Assembly: GCA_025361705.1 (NCBI GenBank)
Contig: JANYJW010000054.1
Coordinates: 1-51,962, forward strand
Direction of reading: 5' to 3'
Source of the DNA: Gemmatimonas sp.
GTDB lineage: Bacteria > Gemmatimonadota > Gemmatimonadetes > Gemmatimonadales > Gemmatimonadaceae
DNA length: 51,962 bases
Below, one piece after another: positions 33,536 through 43,091 of the stretch; the stretch's first letter is position 1, and the number at the start of each line of letters is the position of its first letter. A program made the position numbers and the translations under genes. The notes beneath the pieces are model-generated. The model made no database searches, was not told the DNA's origin, and saw nothing but the letters and a program-made list of their open reading frames with translations.

Positions 33536-35446
33536 TTACTCGAGGGGGCTCGTGAGCCACGCGTACAGCGAGGCCACCATGAACGCACCGCCGCCCAGCA
33601 TCGTCGCCATGGCGAGCGGGAACTTGCCGGCGTGCAGGACAATGAGGCCGCTGAACATCACGATGATGCCCAGCGCCACCATGAACGGCTTGATGGTGTT
33701 GACCGGCATCGGGATGCCGAGCTCCTTCGCCGTGCGGCGCTCGGTCTCCTCGTGCACCGGAACGGCGTGCGCCGCGGCAATGGCGCCGGCATCGCCGTGC
33801 GAGTGCTCAAGGCCGGCCGTGCGGTCTGGCGTCTTGAGGTCCCACAGGGGGTAGCGCGAGGTCACCTCGGGGATCTGCGCGAAATTGTAGTCGGGCGGTG
33901 GCGACGGGATGGACCACTCGAGCGTCGGAGCCCCCCACGGATCGCTGCCGGCCACGGCGCCCTTGGCGCGGCTCACAAAGAAGTTGTACGCGAAGACGAG
34001 TCCGGCGACGATCAGCAGGTAGGTGCCGCCGGTCGACATGAGATTGAACAGCTCCCAGCCCTGGCCGGCGTCGTACGTGTAGATGCGCCGCGGCATGCCG
34101 AGCATGCCGCTGAAGTGCATCGGGAAGAACGTGAGGTTCAGGCCGATGAAGTTGAGCCAGAAATGCCACGTGCCGAGCCGCTCGTTCATCAGCCGCCCGG
34201 TGATCTTCGGGAAGTAGTGATAGATGCCCGAGAAGATGCCCATCATGGCGCCGCCGTAGAGCACATAGTGAAAATGCGCCACGACGAAATACGTGTCGGT
34301 CTGCTGCAGGTCGGACGGCGGCGACGAGTGCATCACGCCCGAGATGCCGCCGATGGTGAACATCGCAATGAGGCCGATGGCGAACTTCATCGACGCCGGA
34401 AAGCGCAGCGAGCCGCCGTACATCGTGGCGATCCAGTTGAAGATCTTCACGCCGGTCGGCAGGCCGATGAGCATGGTCGACAGCGAGAAGATGGAATCGG
34501 CGACGGGCCCAAGGCCGACCGCGAACATGTGGTGCGCCCACACGCCGAAGCCGAGGAAGCCGATCATCATGCCGGAGTAGGCCATGACGTTGTAGCCGAA
34601 CAGCGGCTTGCGGCTGTTTGTCGGCAGCACCTCCGATACGAGGCCGAACGCCGGCAAGATCAGGATGTAGACCTCGGGATGGCCGAAGACCCAGAACAGG
34701 TGCTGCCAGAGCAGCGGATCGCCACCGGCCTGCACCACGTAGAAGTTGGTTCCGAAGAACCGGTCGAACTGCAGGAAGAAGAGCGCCGCCGTGATCACGG
34801 GGAAGGCGAGGATCACGAGGAACTGCACCACGAACGACATCCACGTGAACATCGGCATGCGCATGAGCGTCATGCCCGGCGCGCGCAGGTTGATGATCGT
34901 GGTAATGAAGTTGAACGCCGCGGCCAGCGACGAAATGCCGAGGATCTGCAGGCCGAGGACCCAGAAGTCCATGTTAAAGCCGCTGCCGTACGTGGGGCCG
35001 GAGAGCGGCGCGTAGCCGAACCACCCGCCATTGGGTGCGACGCCAAAGAAGATGGGCAGCGTGATGAAGAGGCCGCCCAGCGCGTACACCCAGTACGAAA
35101 AGGCGTTGAGGCGCGGGAACGCGACGTCTCGTGCGCCGATCTGCAGCGGAATGAGATAGTTGAAGAACGCGGCGGACAGCGGCATCACCACGAGGAACAC
35201 CATCGTCGTTCCATGCATCGTGAACAGCTGGTTGTACGTCTCGGCGGACACCACGCTCAGGTTCGGCTTGGCGAGCTGCGTACGGATGAGCGCCGCCTCG
35301 AGGCCGCCGACCATCAGGTAGAACAGCGCCGTGTAGAGGTAGAGGATGCCGATCTTCTTGTGGTCGACGGTGGTCAGCCAGCTCCAGAGGCCGGTGTCCT
35401 CCGACGCGCCGGGCGCGTGCGCCGCGGTGGTGGCAGGGGTTGCCAT
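33536..35446 (-). CDS. ctaD: Cytochrome c oxidase subunit I (caa3-type)
   Basis: A 636-residue haem-copper oxidase subunit I with twelve core helices plus two at the C-terminus. Haem a ligand in FTMHGTTM, the CuB His and cross-linked Tyr in WVFGHPEVYI, CuB ligands in WAHHMF, and the haem a3/a His pair in AHFHYV. The Glu of HPEV marks an A1-type enzyme with a D-pathway. A charged C-terminal extension (ERRTAKELGIPM) leads to two added helices (TIKPFMVALGIIVMFSGLIVL and the last), resembling the extended Thermus/Bacillus forms. It is the proton-pumping catalytic subunit in the operon II-I-III-IV. Confidence 0.95.
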   Translation of the reverse strand: MATPATTAAHAPGASEDTGLWSWLTTVDHKKIGILYLYTALFYLMVGGLEAALIRTQLAKPNLSVVSAETYNQLFTMHGTTMVFLVVMPLSAAFFNYLIPLQIGARDVAFPRLNAFSYWVYALGGLFITLPIFFGVAPNGGWFGYAPLSGPTYGSGFNMDFWVLGLQILGISSLAAAFNFITTIINLRAPGMTLMRMPMFTWMSFVVQFLVILAFPVITAALFFLQFDRFFGTNFYVVQAGGDPLLWQHLFWVFGHPEVYILILPAFGLVSEVLPTNSRKPLFGYNVMAYSGMMIGFLGFGVWAHHMFAVGLGPVADSIFSLSTMLIGLPTGVKIFNWIATMYGGSLRFPASMKFAIGLIAMFTIGGISGVMHSSPPSDLQQTDTYFVVAHFHYVLYGGAMMGIFSGIYHYFPKITGRLMNERLGTWHFWLNFIGLNLTFFPMHFSGMLGMPRRIYTYDAGQGWELFNLMSTGGTYLLIVAGLVFAYNFFVSRAKGAVAGSDPWGAPTLEWSIPSPPPDYNFAQIPEVTSRYPLWDLKTPDRTAGLEHSHGDAGAIAAAHAVPVHEETERRTAKELGIPMPVNTIKPFMVALGIIVMFSGLIVLHAGKFPLAMATMLGGGAFMVASLYAWLTSPLE

Positions 35447-35463
35447 GAGGTCTGGTCTCCGGG

Positions 35464-36789
35464 CTACTTGAGAGTCATCAGGTACGCGACGATGTCGGCG
35501 ATCTGCCGGTCATCGAGTCCCGCGGCCGCGGGGACCGTCATCTTGATGAGCGCGTTGTACTCGCCGACGCCGAACGTCGGCATCACGCTGCCCGGCTTCA
35601 TGGCGGGGGCGTTCTTGATCCACAGAGCGAGCGTCTTGGCGTCGGTGCGGTAGAGCCCGGCGGCGAACGTGTGTCGCGTGCCGATGTGCGTCAGGTTGGG
35701 GCCGCGGGCCTGATCATCGTTGACGTAGTTGGTCTCGCCCTTCACCACATGGCAGGTGAGGCACGGCGCCTTGCCGAGGTTGGCCGGGTTGGTCAGCAGT
35801 GCGCGCCCGGCAGTGGGGTCGCCGGCGGCGAGCAGTGCCGCGTCGAACTTCGTCGCTGGCAGCGGCGTCTGCGGCCAGGTGAATGCCGGCATCTTGTCCG
35901 CCGGGAACAGCCAGGCTTCGGGTGCAGGGGAGAGGGCAGGGTGTGGTGCTTGGGCGGAGACGGGCACCAGGGACGCGGCCTTCACGGGGACTGCGGAGCG
36001 GGCGGCGGTGGCCGCGGAGTCGGCGGCCTGCGCGGCCGCGAGCGCGGCGGGCGATCCGGCCGAGTTGGTCTGTTGGTGCGCCACCCACTTGGCAAAGTCG
36101 GCCGGTGCCACGGTGAAGGCGCGGAAGCGCATGTTGGCGTGGCTCGAGCCGCAGTATTCCACGCACGCCCCGTTCATCGCGGCCGAGGCGAGATCAGCCT
36201 TCGGCGTGAACCAGATGTGGTTGACCCGATTGGCAATGAGGTCGCGCTTGCCGCCCATCTGCGGTATCCAGAACGAGTGCAGCACATCGCGCGTGCGCAG
36301 CGAGAAGTTCACGGTGCGTCCGATGGGCAGGTACAGCTCGTTGGCCGTGGTGAAGCCGTACTGCGGATAGCGGAACTCCCACCACCACTGGTGCCCGATG
36401 ACTTCCACTTGCAGGGCGCCGGTGGGCGCAATGCGCTGGTTTTCGAAGATCGTCCGCACCGTCGGCACGGCGAGGAAGACGAGGATCAGCGCGGGGATCG
36501 CCGTCCAGGTGATCTCCAGCACCGCATTGCCAGTGACCTGGCTAGGCGGCGGCCCGCCCTCGCGGCGACGGAACTTGAAGATCGTGTAGACCAACAGGAC
36601 CTCGACGACGACGAAGACAATCGTGCCGAGGAGCATCATGCGGTCCCAGAGGAAGACCGCTCCGTCGTTGAGCTCGGTGTTATGGCTGAACGTGGAGTTG
36701 GGGTATTCCCCTCCACACGCGGCGAGCGCCAGCAGGGCGAGCGCGACAACAGCGACCGGTGGCAACCGGCGCAGATGCAACTTGGGCAT
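35464..36789 (-). CDS. ctaC: Cytochrome c oxidase subunit II fused to cytochrome c (caa3-type)
   Basis: A 441-residue lipoprotein subunit. The signal peptide has a lipobox (LALAAC|GG). Two membrane helices follow. The CuA domain (about 150-260) contains HSFWIPQM and C-x3-C-x3-H-x2-M in CVEYCGSSHANM. An Ala/Ser/Pro linker joins a C-terminal cytochrome c domain with one haem site CLTCH and a distal Met in SVMPTFG. The fusion makes the enzyme a caa3 oxidase that takes electrons from a soluble carrier. ATG 36789 starts the signal peptide; the frame is open further up without a start signal. Confidence 0.94.
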   Translation of the reverse strand: MPKLHLRRLPPVAVVALALLALAACGGEYPNSTFSHNTELNDGAVFLWDRMMLLGTIVFVVVEVLLVYTIFKFRRREGGPPPSQVTGNAVLEITWTAIPALILVFLAVPTVRTIFENQRIAPTGALQVEVIGHQWWWEFRYPQYGFTTANELYLPIGRTVNFSLRTRDVLHSFWIPQMGGKRDLIANRVNHIWFTPKADLASAAMNGACVEYCGSSHANMRFRAFTVAPADFAKWVAHQQTNSAGSPAALAAAQAADSAATAARSAVPVKAASLVPVSAQAPHPALSPAPEAWLFPADKMPAFTWPQTPLPATKFDAALLAAGDPTAGRALLTNPANLGKAPCLTCHVVKGETNYVNDDQARGPNLTHIGTRHTFAAGLYRTDAKTLALWIKNAPAMKPGSVMPTFGVGEYNALIKMTVPAAAGLDDRQIADIVAYLMTLK

Positions 36790-36860
36790 CAGCGGTGACG
36801 TTTTGGGTGAGGGCACTTGCCAGGGAGTACCGGGCAATGCTGTCCGAGAAAGCCGAACAA

Positions 36861-36889
36861 AACCTACCCACAAGCGTCAGGTGATTCAA
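36861..36889 (-). promoter_or_regulatory. Possible promoter of the oxidase operon
   Basis: On the minus strand TTGAAT (36884-36889) and TAGGTT (36861-36866) are separated by 17 bases. The -35 is good and the -10 is weak. It would give a 5' leader of about 65 bases. No Shine-Dalgarno sequence precedes the ATG at 36789. Confidence 0.35.
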
Positions 36890-36955
36890 GCACACTGGAG
36901 TGAGGCAAACACCTACAATCTAGGCGCGGTCAGTCACGGCCGAGCCCGGCGCGCA

Positions 36956-37330
36956 TCACTCGGGCGCAAGGTCGATGTCGACGGCATGCTCCTTCTTCAC
37001 CTTGCTCCCGGCCATGTCGATGGCCGTGCGGATCTGCGCGACCTGCTCGCGATAGCTGCGCACCTTCACCAGGTCGCCACCGCCGCGCCCGCCCACCAGG
37101 ATCAACGTCGACACCATGTCGGCGATGATGCCGAACTGCCCCTTGAGCTGGCCCACGAGCGGGGTCGCCATGCGCTTGAGCTGCATGGGCATCACGCCAA
37201 GCGGCTTGTTGTTCTTCATCTCCATGGCCATGCGCTCGACGAAACCGTGGAGCTGCTGGAGCGTGACGAGCGCATCTTCGAGCGTCTTCATCTTCTGCGC
37301 GCCTGCGCCATCGAGCTTGGTGCTTGCCAT
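36956..37330 (-). CDS. Small helical protein of unknown function
   Basis: A 124-residue soluble, largely helical protein (KMKTLEDALVTLQQLHGFVERMAMEMKNN ... LGQLKGQFGIIADMVSTLILVGGRGGGDLVKVRSYREQVAQIRTAIDMAGSKVKKEH). The codon use is like real genes here. The ATG at 37330 is the first sensible start; the frame stays open upstream. It lies alone between the aspartase and the oxidase operon, with an inverted repeat array in its leader. Not recognised further. Confidence 0.6.
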   Translation of the reverse strand: MASTKLDGAGAQKMKTLEDALVTLQQLHGFVERMAMEMKNNKPLGVMPMQLKRMATPLVGQLKGQFGIIADMVSTLILVGGRGGGDLVKVRSYREQVAQIRTAIDMAGSKVKKEHAVDIDLAPE

Positions 37331-37355
37331 AGGATCAGAGTACCACCGAAAGAGG

Positions 37356-37454
37356 CAGAGTACGACAGCGTACCACAGGTACAACATACCACCGGACGGG
37401 CAGCGCCGTCTCCGTCGTCGTCTGTCGTTGTCTGTGGGACGCTGCCGTACTCTG
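37356..37454. repeat. Long-range inverted repeat CAGAGTACGRCAGCG upstream of a small gene
   Basis: CAGAGTACGACAGCG (37356-37370) and CGCTGCCGTACTCTG (37440-37454) match as an inverted repeat at 14 of 15 positions, 69 bases apart. Another half (CAGAGTACC) begins at 37335. They lie in the 137-base space between the aspartase stop and the small-protein start, so they could be a regulator binding site or a long stem. Confidence 0.5.
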
Positions 37455-37467
37455 TCGTACGCCCTTC

Positions 37468-39312
37468 CTACACCATCTTGCTCGGGTCCAGCGCCTCGTC
37501 CAACTGCGCGCGCGTCAGCAGTCCCTGCTCCAGCACCAGATCGTACACGCCGCGGCCGGTGGCGAGCGCTTCCTTGGCCACCGCCGTGCACGCCTCGTAG
37601 CCGATCACCGGCACCAGCGCCGTCACGATGCCCACCGAGCGCTCCACGAACTCGCGCAGCCGGTCGGGATTGGCCGTGATTCCCTCGATGCACTTGGTGC
37701 GCAGCATGCGCACGGCGGCGGTCATGGACCGGATATTCTGCAGCAGGCGGAACGCGATGACGGGCTCGAATACGTTGAGCTGCAGCTGCCCGCCTTCCGC
37801 GGCCATCGTGACCGTCACGTCGCCGCCCACCACGTCGAAGCAGACCTGGTTCACCGCCTCTGGAATCACGGGGTTCACCTTGCCCGGCATGATGCTCGAC
37901 CCGGGCTGCATGGGCGGCAGGTTGATCTCGCCCAGCCCCGTGCGCGGGCCGGACGAGAGCAGGCGCAGGTCGTTGCAGATCTTGCTGAGCTTCACCGCGC
38001 AGCGCTTGAGCACGCCACTGAGCTGCACGAACGAGCCGGTGTCGCTGGTGGCCTCCACGAGGTCGGGCGCCGTGATCAACGTCAGTCCAGTCACCGCGCT
38101 CAGGTGCTGCCGCACGGCCTCAGGATAACCCTCGGGCGCGTTGATCCGTGTGCCGATGGCCGTCGCCCCCATGTTGATCTCGCGGATGAGCGCCTGCGCC
38201 TCGGCCAGCCGGTCGATGTCCTCGGCAATCGTGTGGCCAAACGCCGAGAACTCCTGCCCGAGCGTCATCGGCACGGCGTCCTGCAACTGCGTGCGGCCCA
38301 TCTTCACCAGCGACTTGAACTCGTCGCCCTTGGCGAGGAATGCCGCGACGAGTTCCGCCATGGCCTCGCGCAGGCCGGTGATGCTGGCGTGGAGCGACAG
38401 CTTCACGGCCGTCGGGTACACGTCATTGGTGCTCTGCGACCGGTTGACGTGGTTGTTGGGATGGCAATGGTCGTAGTCGCCGCGCGCGCGACCCAGGATC
38501 TCGAGCGCACGGTTGGCGATCACTTCGTTGGCGTTCATGTTGGTCGACGTGCCGGCGCCGCCCTGGATCATGTCCACCAGAAAGTGCTCGTGGTGGCGGC
38601 CGTGCTGCACTTCGCGCGAGGCGCGCACGATGGCGTCTGTGACTGCGGGCTCCAGCAGGCCAAGGTCCTGGTTGGCGAGGGCGGCCGCTTCCTTCACCTG
38701 GGCGAGCGCGATGACCAGCGCCGGGAACTCGCGCAGGGGAATGCCGGTGATGGCAAAGTTCTCGAGCGCGCGCAGCGTCTGCACGCCGTAGAGCGCCTCG
38801 TCCGCCACGTCGCGTTCGCCCAGCAGGTCGTGTTCGCGGCGCGTGCCGCCGCCACCGAAACCCACGGCGCGTCCGCGCCCGATGATCGTGGCATCGGCCG
38901 CCTTGAGCCGCCGTGCGATGGCGCGCGCCGCGCGCGACAGCAGCGCCGCGTGCAGCGGCGGCGTGCTGGCGAACATCGGGGCCAGCGTGGCGATGGGGAA
39001 CTTCACCACCGCAGTGGGCTCGAGTGCTCGGCCGGTGGTGCCGTGATGCGTATCGTCGAGCAAAATGCCCTCGCCCACCACCTCGCCGGCGCCCAGCGTG
39101 GCGAGCCGGGTGATCACGGCGCCCTCGGCGCGCTCGATGGCAATGGCACCGGAGACGATAACGGCAAAGAACGAGCGCCGATCGCCGGCGGTGAACAGCG
39201 CGTCGCCCTCGGCGCACGTTGCTGGCACGCCGGCCGTTGCGAGGGAGGCGAGCAGGGAGTCGGCGAAACCGGCGAAGAACGGCGCGGCCTTCAATTGCTG
39301 TTGGAGTGGCAT
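37468..39312 (-). CDS. aspA: Aspartase with N-terminal cyclic-nucleotide-binding domain
   Basis: A 614-residue protein. Residues about 1-150 form a CRP-like cNMP-binding domain (PFFAGFADSLLASLATAG... GDALFTAGDRRSFFAVIVSGAIAIE... LATLGAGEVVGEGILLD) with a C-terminal helix. Residues about 160-614 are a full aspartase/fumarase-family enzyme: a start segment TRREHDLLGERDVADEALYGVQTLRA, active-site GGAGTSTNMNANEVIANRALE, HVNRSQSTND, and signature GSSIMPGKVNPVIPE. It would convert L-aspartate to fumarate and ammonia, with ligand control from the added domain. The ATG at 39312 starts the cNMP domain; upstream in-frame residues look like read-through. Confidence 0.88.
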   Translation of the reverse strand: MPLQQQLKAAPFFAGFADSLLASLATAGVPATCAEGDALFTAGDRRSFFAVIVSGAIAIERAEGAVITRLATLGAGEVVGEGILLDDTHHGTTGRALEPTAVVKFPIATLAPMFASTPPLHAALLSRAARAIARRLKAADATIIGRGRAVGFGGGGTRREHDLLGERDVADEALYGVQTLRALENFAITGIPLREFPALVIALAQVKEAAALANQDLGLLEPAVTDAIVRASREVQHGRHHEHFLVDMIQGGAGTSTNMNANEVIANRALEILGRARGDYDHCHPNNHVNRSQSTNDVYPTAVKLSLHASITGLREAMAELVAAFLAKGDEFKSLVKMGRTQLQDAVPMTLGQEFSAFGHTIAEDIDRLAEAQALIREINMGATAIGTRINAPEGYPEAVRQHLSAVTGLTLITAPDLVEATSDTGSFVQLSGVLKRCAVKLSKICNDLRLLSSGPRTGLGEINLPPMQPGSSIMPGKVNPVIPEAVNQVCFDVVGGDVTVTMAAEGGQLQLNVFEPVIAFRLLQNIRSMTAAVRMLRTKCIEGITANPDRLREFVERSVGIVTALVPVIGYEACTAVAKEALATGRGVYDLVLEQGLLTRAQLDEALDPSKMV

Positions 39313-39535
39313 ATGAGATTCCGGATCAGGAGTCCGGGTGGGGATTGAGGATTTCACAGGCGAAGACGATCTCGAAGTCCCTGAATTCTCGCCTCCGGGA
39401 TGGTCGGCGAACAGGTGCCGGAAGCAGGATCGAACGGCCAATCGCGAGCCGCAGTCCGGCCTCGGATTCTTCGGTCCCTATCCGGATGCCACATCCTCAA
39501 TCAAATTGGCCCGATCCTCCTCGCAGAGCCCGCCC

Positions 39536-40597
39536 ATGCTCGACCGCCGCACCTTCCTCGAACAATCCGCGCTCCTCTCGGCCCTCGGCTTCCTGCCGCG
39601 CACGATCAGCGCGGAGGAGTACGAACGGGATGTCGCGCGCGCCACGCCGACGCCGGCATTCCGCGGCCGCCCCTGCGTGGTGTCGAGCGCCAACGGCATT
39701 GCCGGCGTGAAGCTGGCGTACGACCGCATCGCGGGCGGCACCGACACGCTGGACGCGATCATCGGCGGCGTGAACCTCGTCGAGCTCGATCCCAACGACC
39801 AGTCGGTGGGACTGGGCGGGCTCCCCAACGAGGACGGCGTGGTGCAACTCGACGCCAGCTGCATGCACGGCCCCACACGGCGGGCCGGGGCGGTGGGGTG
39901 CCTCGAGGACTTCGCGACGCCGTCGCTCGTCGCCAAGGCGGTGATGGACTACACCACGCACGTGCTCCTTGTCGGCAAGGGCGCCCATCGTTTTGCGACG
40001 GCCATGGGATTCAAGCCACAGGATCTGCTCACCGACAAAAGCCGCCAGGACTGGCTGCGCTGGAAGTCGCGGTTGAGCAAGACCGACAACTGGCTTGACC
40101 ACGACGACAACGTGAAGATCAACTGGACGCACGGCACCATCAACATGAACGCCGTGAATGCGGCCGGTGACGTGAGTTCGGTGACCACCACGAGCGGGCT
40201 GGCGTGGAAGCTCGACGGGCGGCTGGGCGACTCGCCGATTCACGGGGCCGGGCAGTACACCGACAACGACATCGGCGCGGCCGGCTCCACCGGGCTGGGC
40301 GAAATCAACATCAAGACGTGCGGTGGCTTTCTGACGGTCGAGGGCATGCGCAACGGCAGCACGCCCGAGCAGGCGGCGCTCAAGACACTCGAGCGGATGG
40401 TGCACATGACCGAACCGCGCCTGCTCGACGAACGCGGCCGGCCGCGGTACGACATTCAGGTATACGCCCTGGCCAAGGACGGCCGGTTCGGCGCCGCCGG
40501 CATGTACGACGGTGCGTCGTTTGCGGTGTGCGACGAGAAGGGCCCGCGTTTGGAGAAGTGCGCGGCGTTGTTCAAGGCCAGCGAGCGGCCGCGCTGA
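39536..40597 (+). CDS. Glycosylasparaginase (N4-GlcNAc-L-asparaginase)
   Basis: A 353-residue Ntn hydrolase that splits the GlcNAc-Asn bond of glycopeptides, or acts on isoaspartyl/asparagine substrates. An N-terminal export signal (LDRRTFLEQSALLSALGFLP) carries a twin-arginine-like pair. The autoprocessing site is HGT with Thr201, expected to become the catalytic N-terminal nucleophile; it is followed by INMNAVNAAGDVSSVTTTSG and GRLGDSPIHGAGQYTDN, typical of this subfamily. ATG 39536 is chosen at the Tat-like leader. The next gene starts 2 bases after the stop. Confidence 0.9.
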   Translation: MLDRRTFLEQSALLSALGFLPRTISAEEYERDVARATPTPAFRGRPCVVSSANGIAGVKLAYDRIAGGTDTLDAIIGGVNLVELDPNDQSVGLGGLPNEDGVVQLDASCMHGPTRRAGAVGCLEDFATPSLVAKAVMDYTTHVLLVGKGAHRFATAMGFKPQDLLTDKSRQDWLRWKSRLSKTDNWLDHDDNVKINWTHGTINMNAVNAAGDVSSVTTTSGLAWKLDGRLGDSPIHGAGQYTDNDIGAAGSTGLGEINIKTCGGFLTVEGMRNGSTPEQAALKTLERMVHMTEPRLLDERGRPRYDIQVYALAKDGRFGAAGMYDGASFAVCDEKGPRLEKCAALFKASERPR

Positions 40598-40599
40598 CC

Positions 40600-41652
40600 A
40601 TGCGGAACGTGCGCGACGACTTCGGTACGATCGGCCGGCGCATCCTGTCGCCGGTTGCCGTGCTGTTTGTCGTCTACCTGGTGGGCGTGGTGGGTTACAA
40701 GTGGATCGGCGGCGCCAAGCACAGCTGGCTCGACGCGCTCTACATGACGACGATCACGCTCACCACGACGGGCTATCGGGAGGTCATCGACATCACCGAG
40801 CACCCGGCGGCGATGATCTTCACCATCGTGCTGCTGCTCTTTGGCGCGACGGCGGTGGTGATGACGGGATCGATGATCACGGCCTACGTGGTGGAAGGCG
40901 ACTTGACGGCGGGTTTTCGGAGGCGGCGCATGCAGAAGCGGATTGACGCGATGCGCGCCCACACGATCGTGTGCGGCGCGGGACAGACGGGATCGGCGGT
41001 GGTGCGCGAACTGGCGCGCACGGCGCGCCCCGCAGTGGCCATCGAGAGCAGCGCCGAGCGCGCGGCGGTGTTCGAGCGCCAGTTTCCGGATGTGCCGGTG
41101 ATGGTGGGCGACTGCACCGACGACGAAGTGCTCACGCAGGCGGGCATCGCGTACGCATCGGGCGTCGTGGTCTGCACCGATGACGACAAGGTGGCGCTGG
41201 TCACCACCGTGCTCGCTCGGCAGATGGCGCCCAAGGCACGCCTGGTGGCGCGCGCGACGGACGAGCGCGCGGCCGCGCGGTTGCGCCAGAGCGGCGCCGA
41301 TGCGGCCGTGTCGACCGGCAACATTGGCGGCATGCGCATGGCCAGCGAACTGCTGCGGCCCAAGGTGGTGACCTTCCTCGACCAGATGCTCCGCGACGAG
41401 AACCGCAACCTGCGCATCGAGGAAGTGTTGGTGGAGCAGGGGAGCATGCTCGACGCCTGCCCGGTGGAGGCGCTGCGTCTGCACGAGTACGGCACCGGAC
41501 TGCTGTTGCTGGCCATGCGGACGCGCGAGGGCGACTACCTGTTCAATCCGCCGGCGGCGACTGCCGTGAAAGGCGGCTGCCACCTGATCGTGATGGGCGA
41601 TCCCGCGTCGGTTACCCGCTTGCAGGACGCCGGCGGAACATCGCCCGCCTAG
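40600..41652 (+). CDS. Potassium channel/TrkA-N (RCK) protein
   Basis: A 350-residue channel subunit. Two membrane helices flank a pore with selectivity-type TTTGYRE (residues 55-61). An RCK/TrkA-N Rossmann domain follows (HTIVCGAGQTGSAVVREL) with an acidic partner strand, then a TrkA-C domain (about 255-345, LRIEEVLVEQGSMLDACPVEALRL). The layout is the MthK/Kch type, for gated K+ flux across the inner membrane. The filter has R after GY instead of G, so strict K+ selectivity is uncertain. Probably co-transcribed with the glycosylasparaginase. Confidence 0.88.
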   Translation: MRNVRDDFGTIGRRILSPVAVLFVVYLVGVVGYKWIGGAKHSWLDALYMTTITLTTTGYREVIDITEHPAAMIFTIVLLLFGATAVVMTGSMITAYVVEGDLTAGFRRRRMQKRIDAMRAHTIVCGAGQTGSAVVRELARTARPAVAIESSAERAAVFERQFPDVPVMVGDCTDDEVLTQAGIAYASGVVVCTDDDKVALVTTVLARQMAPKARLVARATDERAAARLRQSGADAAVSTGNIGGMRMASELLRPKVVTFLDQMLRDENRNLRIEEVLVEQGSMLDACPVEALRLHEYGTGLLLLAMRTREGDYLFNPPAATAVKGGCHLIVMGDPASVTRLQDAGGTSPA

Positions 41653-41655
41653 GTT

Positions 41656-41675
41656 GCCCGGGGCCCGCCCCGGGC
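41656..41675. terminator. Hairpin between the convergent channel and chemoreceptor genes
   Basis: GCCCGGGG (41656-41663) and CCCCGGGC (41668-41675) form a perfect 8-bp stem with a 4-base loop in the 43-base gap between two convergent stops. No U-run is seen. Confidence 0.6.
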
Positions 41676-41695
41676 CTGCTCCCGGAGCGCGCTGC

Positions 41696-43036
41696 TTACT
41701 CCGTCCTGAAGGCGCTCGCCGCGTTCTCGAGCTTGGCTGCGGTCACCGACAGGTGTGTGGCCGCCGCCGCAATTTCCTGCGTGCTCGCGCTCTGTTGCTC
41801 GCTGGCGGCCGCCACGTCATGCATGGCATTCACGAACGCCTGCGTCCCATCGTTGAGCGCCGTCAGGCGCTGCTGCAGGTCGGCCACGAGCTGGTCGCCC
41901 GCGACGGCTGACGTTGCCATTTCGGCGGTCCACTGGTCAGCTTCGCCGACGGCGGCTTCCACCTGCGTGAACGACTGGCGCCCGTGCTCCGTGGCCTCGC
42001 GTACGGCAACCACGCGATCGAGGGCCCGCGCGCTGGCCCCGCGGGCCTCCTCGAGCCGCGCCAAAATGCCATGAATCAGCGACTCGGTCTGCTCGGCGGC
42101 TTCCGACGACGTGGCAGCAAGCCGACGCACCTCGCTGGCCACCACACTGAACCCTTCGCCCTGCTCGCCGGCGCGCGCGGCTTCCATGGCCGCATTCAGC
42201 GCGAGCAGCTTGGACTGCCGGGCGATCTTCTGCACGAGGGTGACGAAGGCGCCGATCTTGTCGGACGCCCCACCCAGTGCGTCCACGGCGTGCGCGCTCG
42301 CCTGCACATCCTCGGCGAGCAGGCTCAGCCGACCGCCGGTCTCGTCGAGGCGCAGGTGGTTGTCGCTGGCGAGGGTCATGAGCCGGCGGTTGCGCTCGAG
42401 CCCGTCCCGAGCGCCGGTAGCGAGGTGGCGCGCAAGTTCGCCCAGGCGCGTCGTATCGGTGGTCAGGTGGCCGATGGCGTCGGCCATCTGGGCGGCCTGA
42501 TGGCTGAGCGTGCTTGCCGTCCCCGCGATGCCCGAGGCGGCCTGAGCGAGGTGCTCCGTGCCGCCGGTGATTTCGCTGGCATACGAGGTGGTTTCCGCGG
42601 TGGCGGTGCGGACGAGCGTGGCCAGCCGGGCGAGTTCGTCCGTCATGGCGAGCATGGCGCGGCCGAGGCGGCCAATATCGCCGTCCTGGCCGGCAGCCTC
42701 GGGACGCACCGTCAAGTCACCGGCCGCGAGCGCCTCGGCCACCACGGCCAGCGCCCGTAGTCGGCCGCCCACCATGGGGGAGACGACGAGGGCGAAAAAG
42801 GCCGTGCCGACCAGTCCGGACAGGGCGACGGCCAGCGCGATGATCCAGTAGATCTGCCCCGTGTACAGCGCGCGCAGCCAGACATCGCGCGTGATCCAGA
42901 GCAGCACGATGGTCGAAATCCCGGATACCCACAGCACCCACGCGCCAAGGCGATCGAGCGCATGCGCCTTGGTCTTCGGTGCCGCGCTTGTACCCCGATT
43001 CGGCGAGGCTAGATTCCCTTCATCCCCGTGACTCAC
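41696..43036 (-). CDS. Methyl-accepting chemotaxis protein lacking a periplasmic sensor
   Basis: A 446-residue chemoreceptor. Two membrane helices ([18 protein letters not shown] and [22 protein letters not shown]) are separated by only about 15 residues, so there is no external sensor domain. A HAMP segment ([21 protein letters not shown]) leads to the signalling coiled coil with the conserved hairpin [32 protein letters not shown]. It signals to CheA/CheW, perhaps sensing membrane state or energy. GTG 43036 is chosen because GGGAGG sits about 7 bases before it. It is divergent from leuS with 55 bases between. Confidence 0.9.
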   Translation of the reverse strand: MSHGDEGNLASPNRGTSAAPKTKAHALDRLGAWVLWVSGISTIVLLWITRDVWLRALYTGQIYWIIALAVALSGLVGTAFFALVVSPMVGGRLRALAVVAEALAAGDLTVRPEAAGQDGDIGRLGRAMLAMTDELARLATLVRTATAETTSYASEITGGTEHLAQAASGIAGTASTLSHQAAQMADAIGHLTTDTTRLGELARHLATGARDGLERNRRLMTLASDNHLRLDETGGRLSLLAEDVQASAHAVDALGGASDKIGAFVTLVQKIARQSKLLALNAAMEAARAGEQGEGFSVVASEVRRLAATSSEAAEQTESLIHGILARLEEARGASARALDRVVAVREATEHGRQSFTQVEAAVGEADQWTAEMATSAVAGDQLVADLQQRLTALNDGTQAFVNAMHDVAAASEQQSASTQEIAAAATHLSVTAAKLENAASAFRTE

Positions 43037-43091
43037 GCGCTGCCTCCCGGCCGCCGCGGGGCGCCAGAGCACCATACCCCACGACACCACG

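Noticed and set aside
32837..35653. A 938-codon plus-strand open frame
   Set aside because: Antisense to oxidase subunits I and III, whose motifs are unmistakable. The composition (His, Arg, Glu) is that of a shadow.
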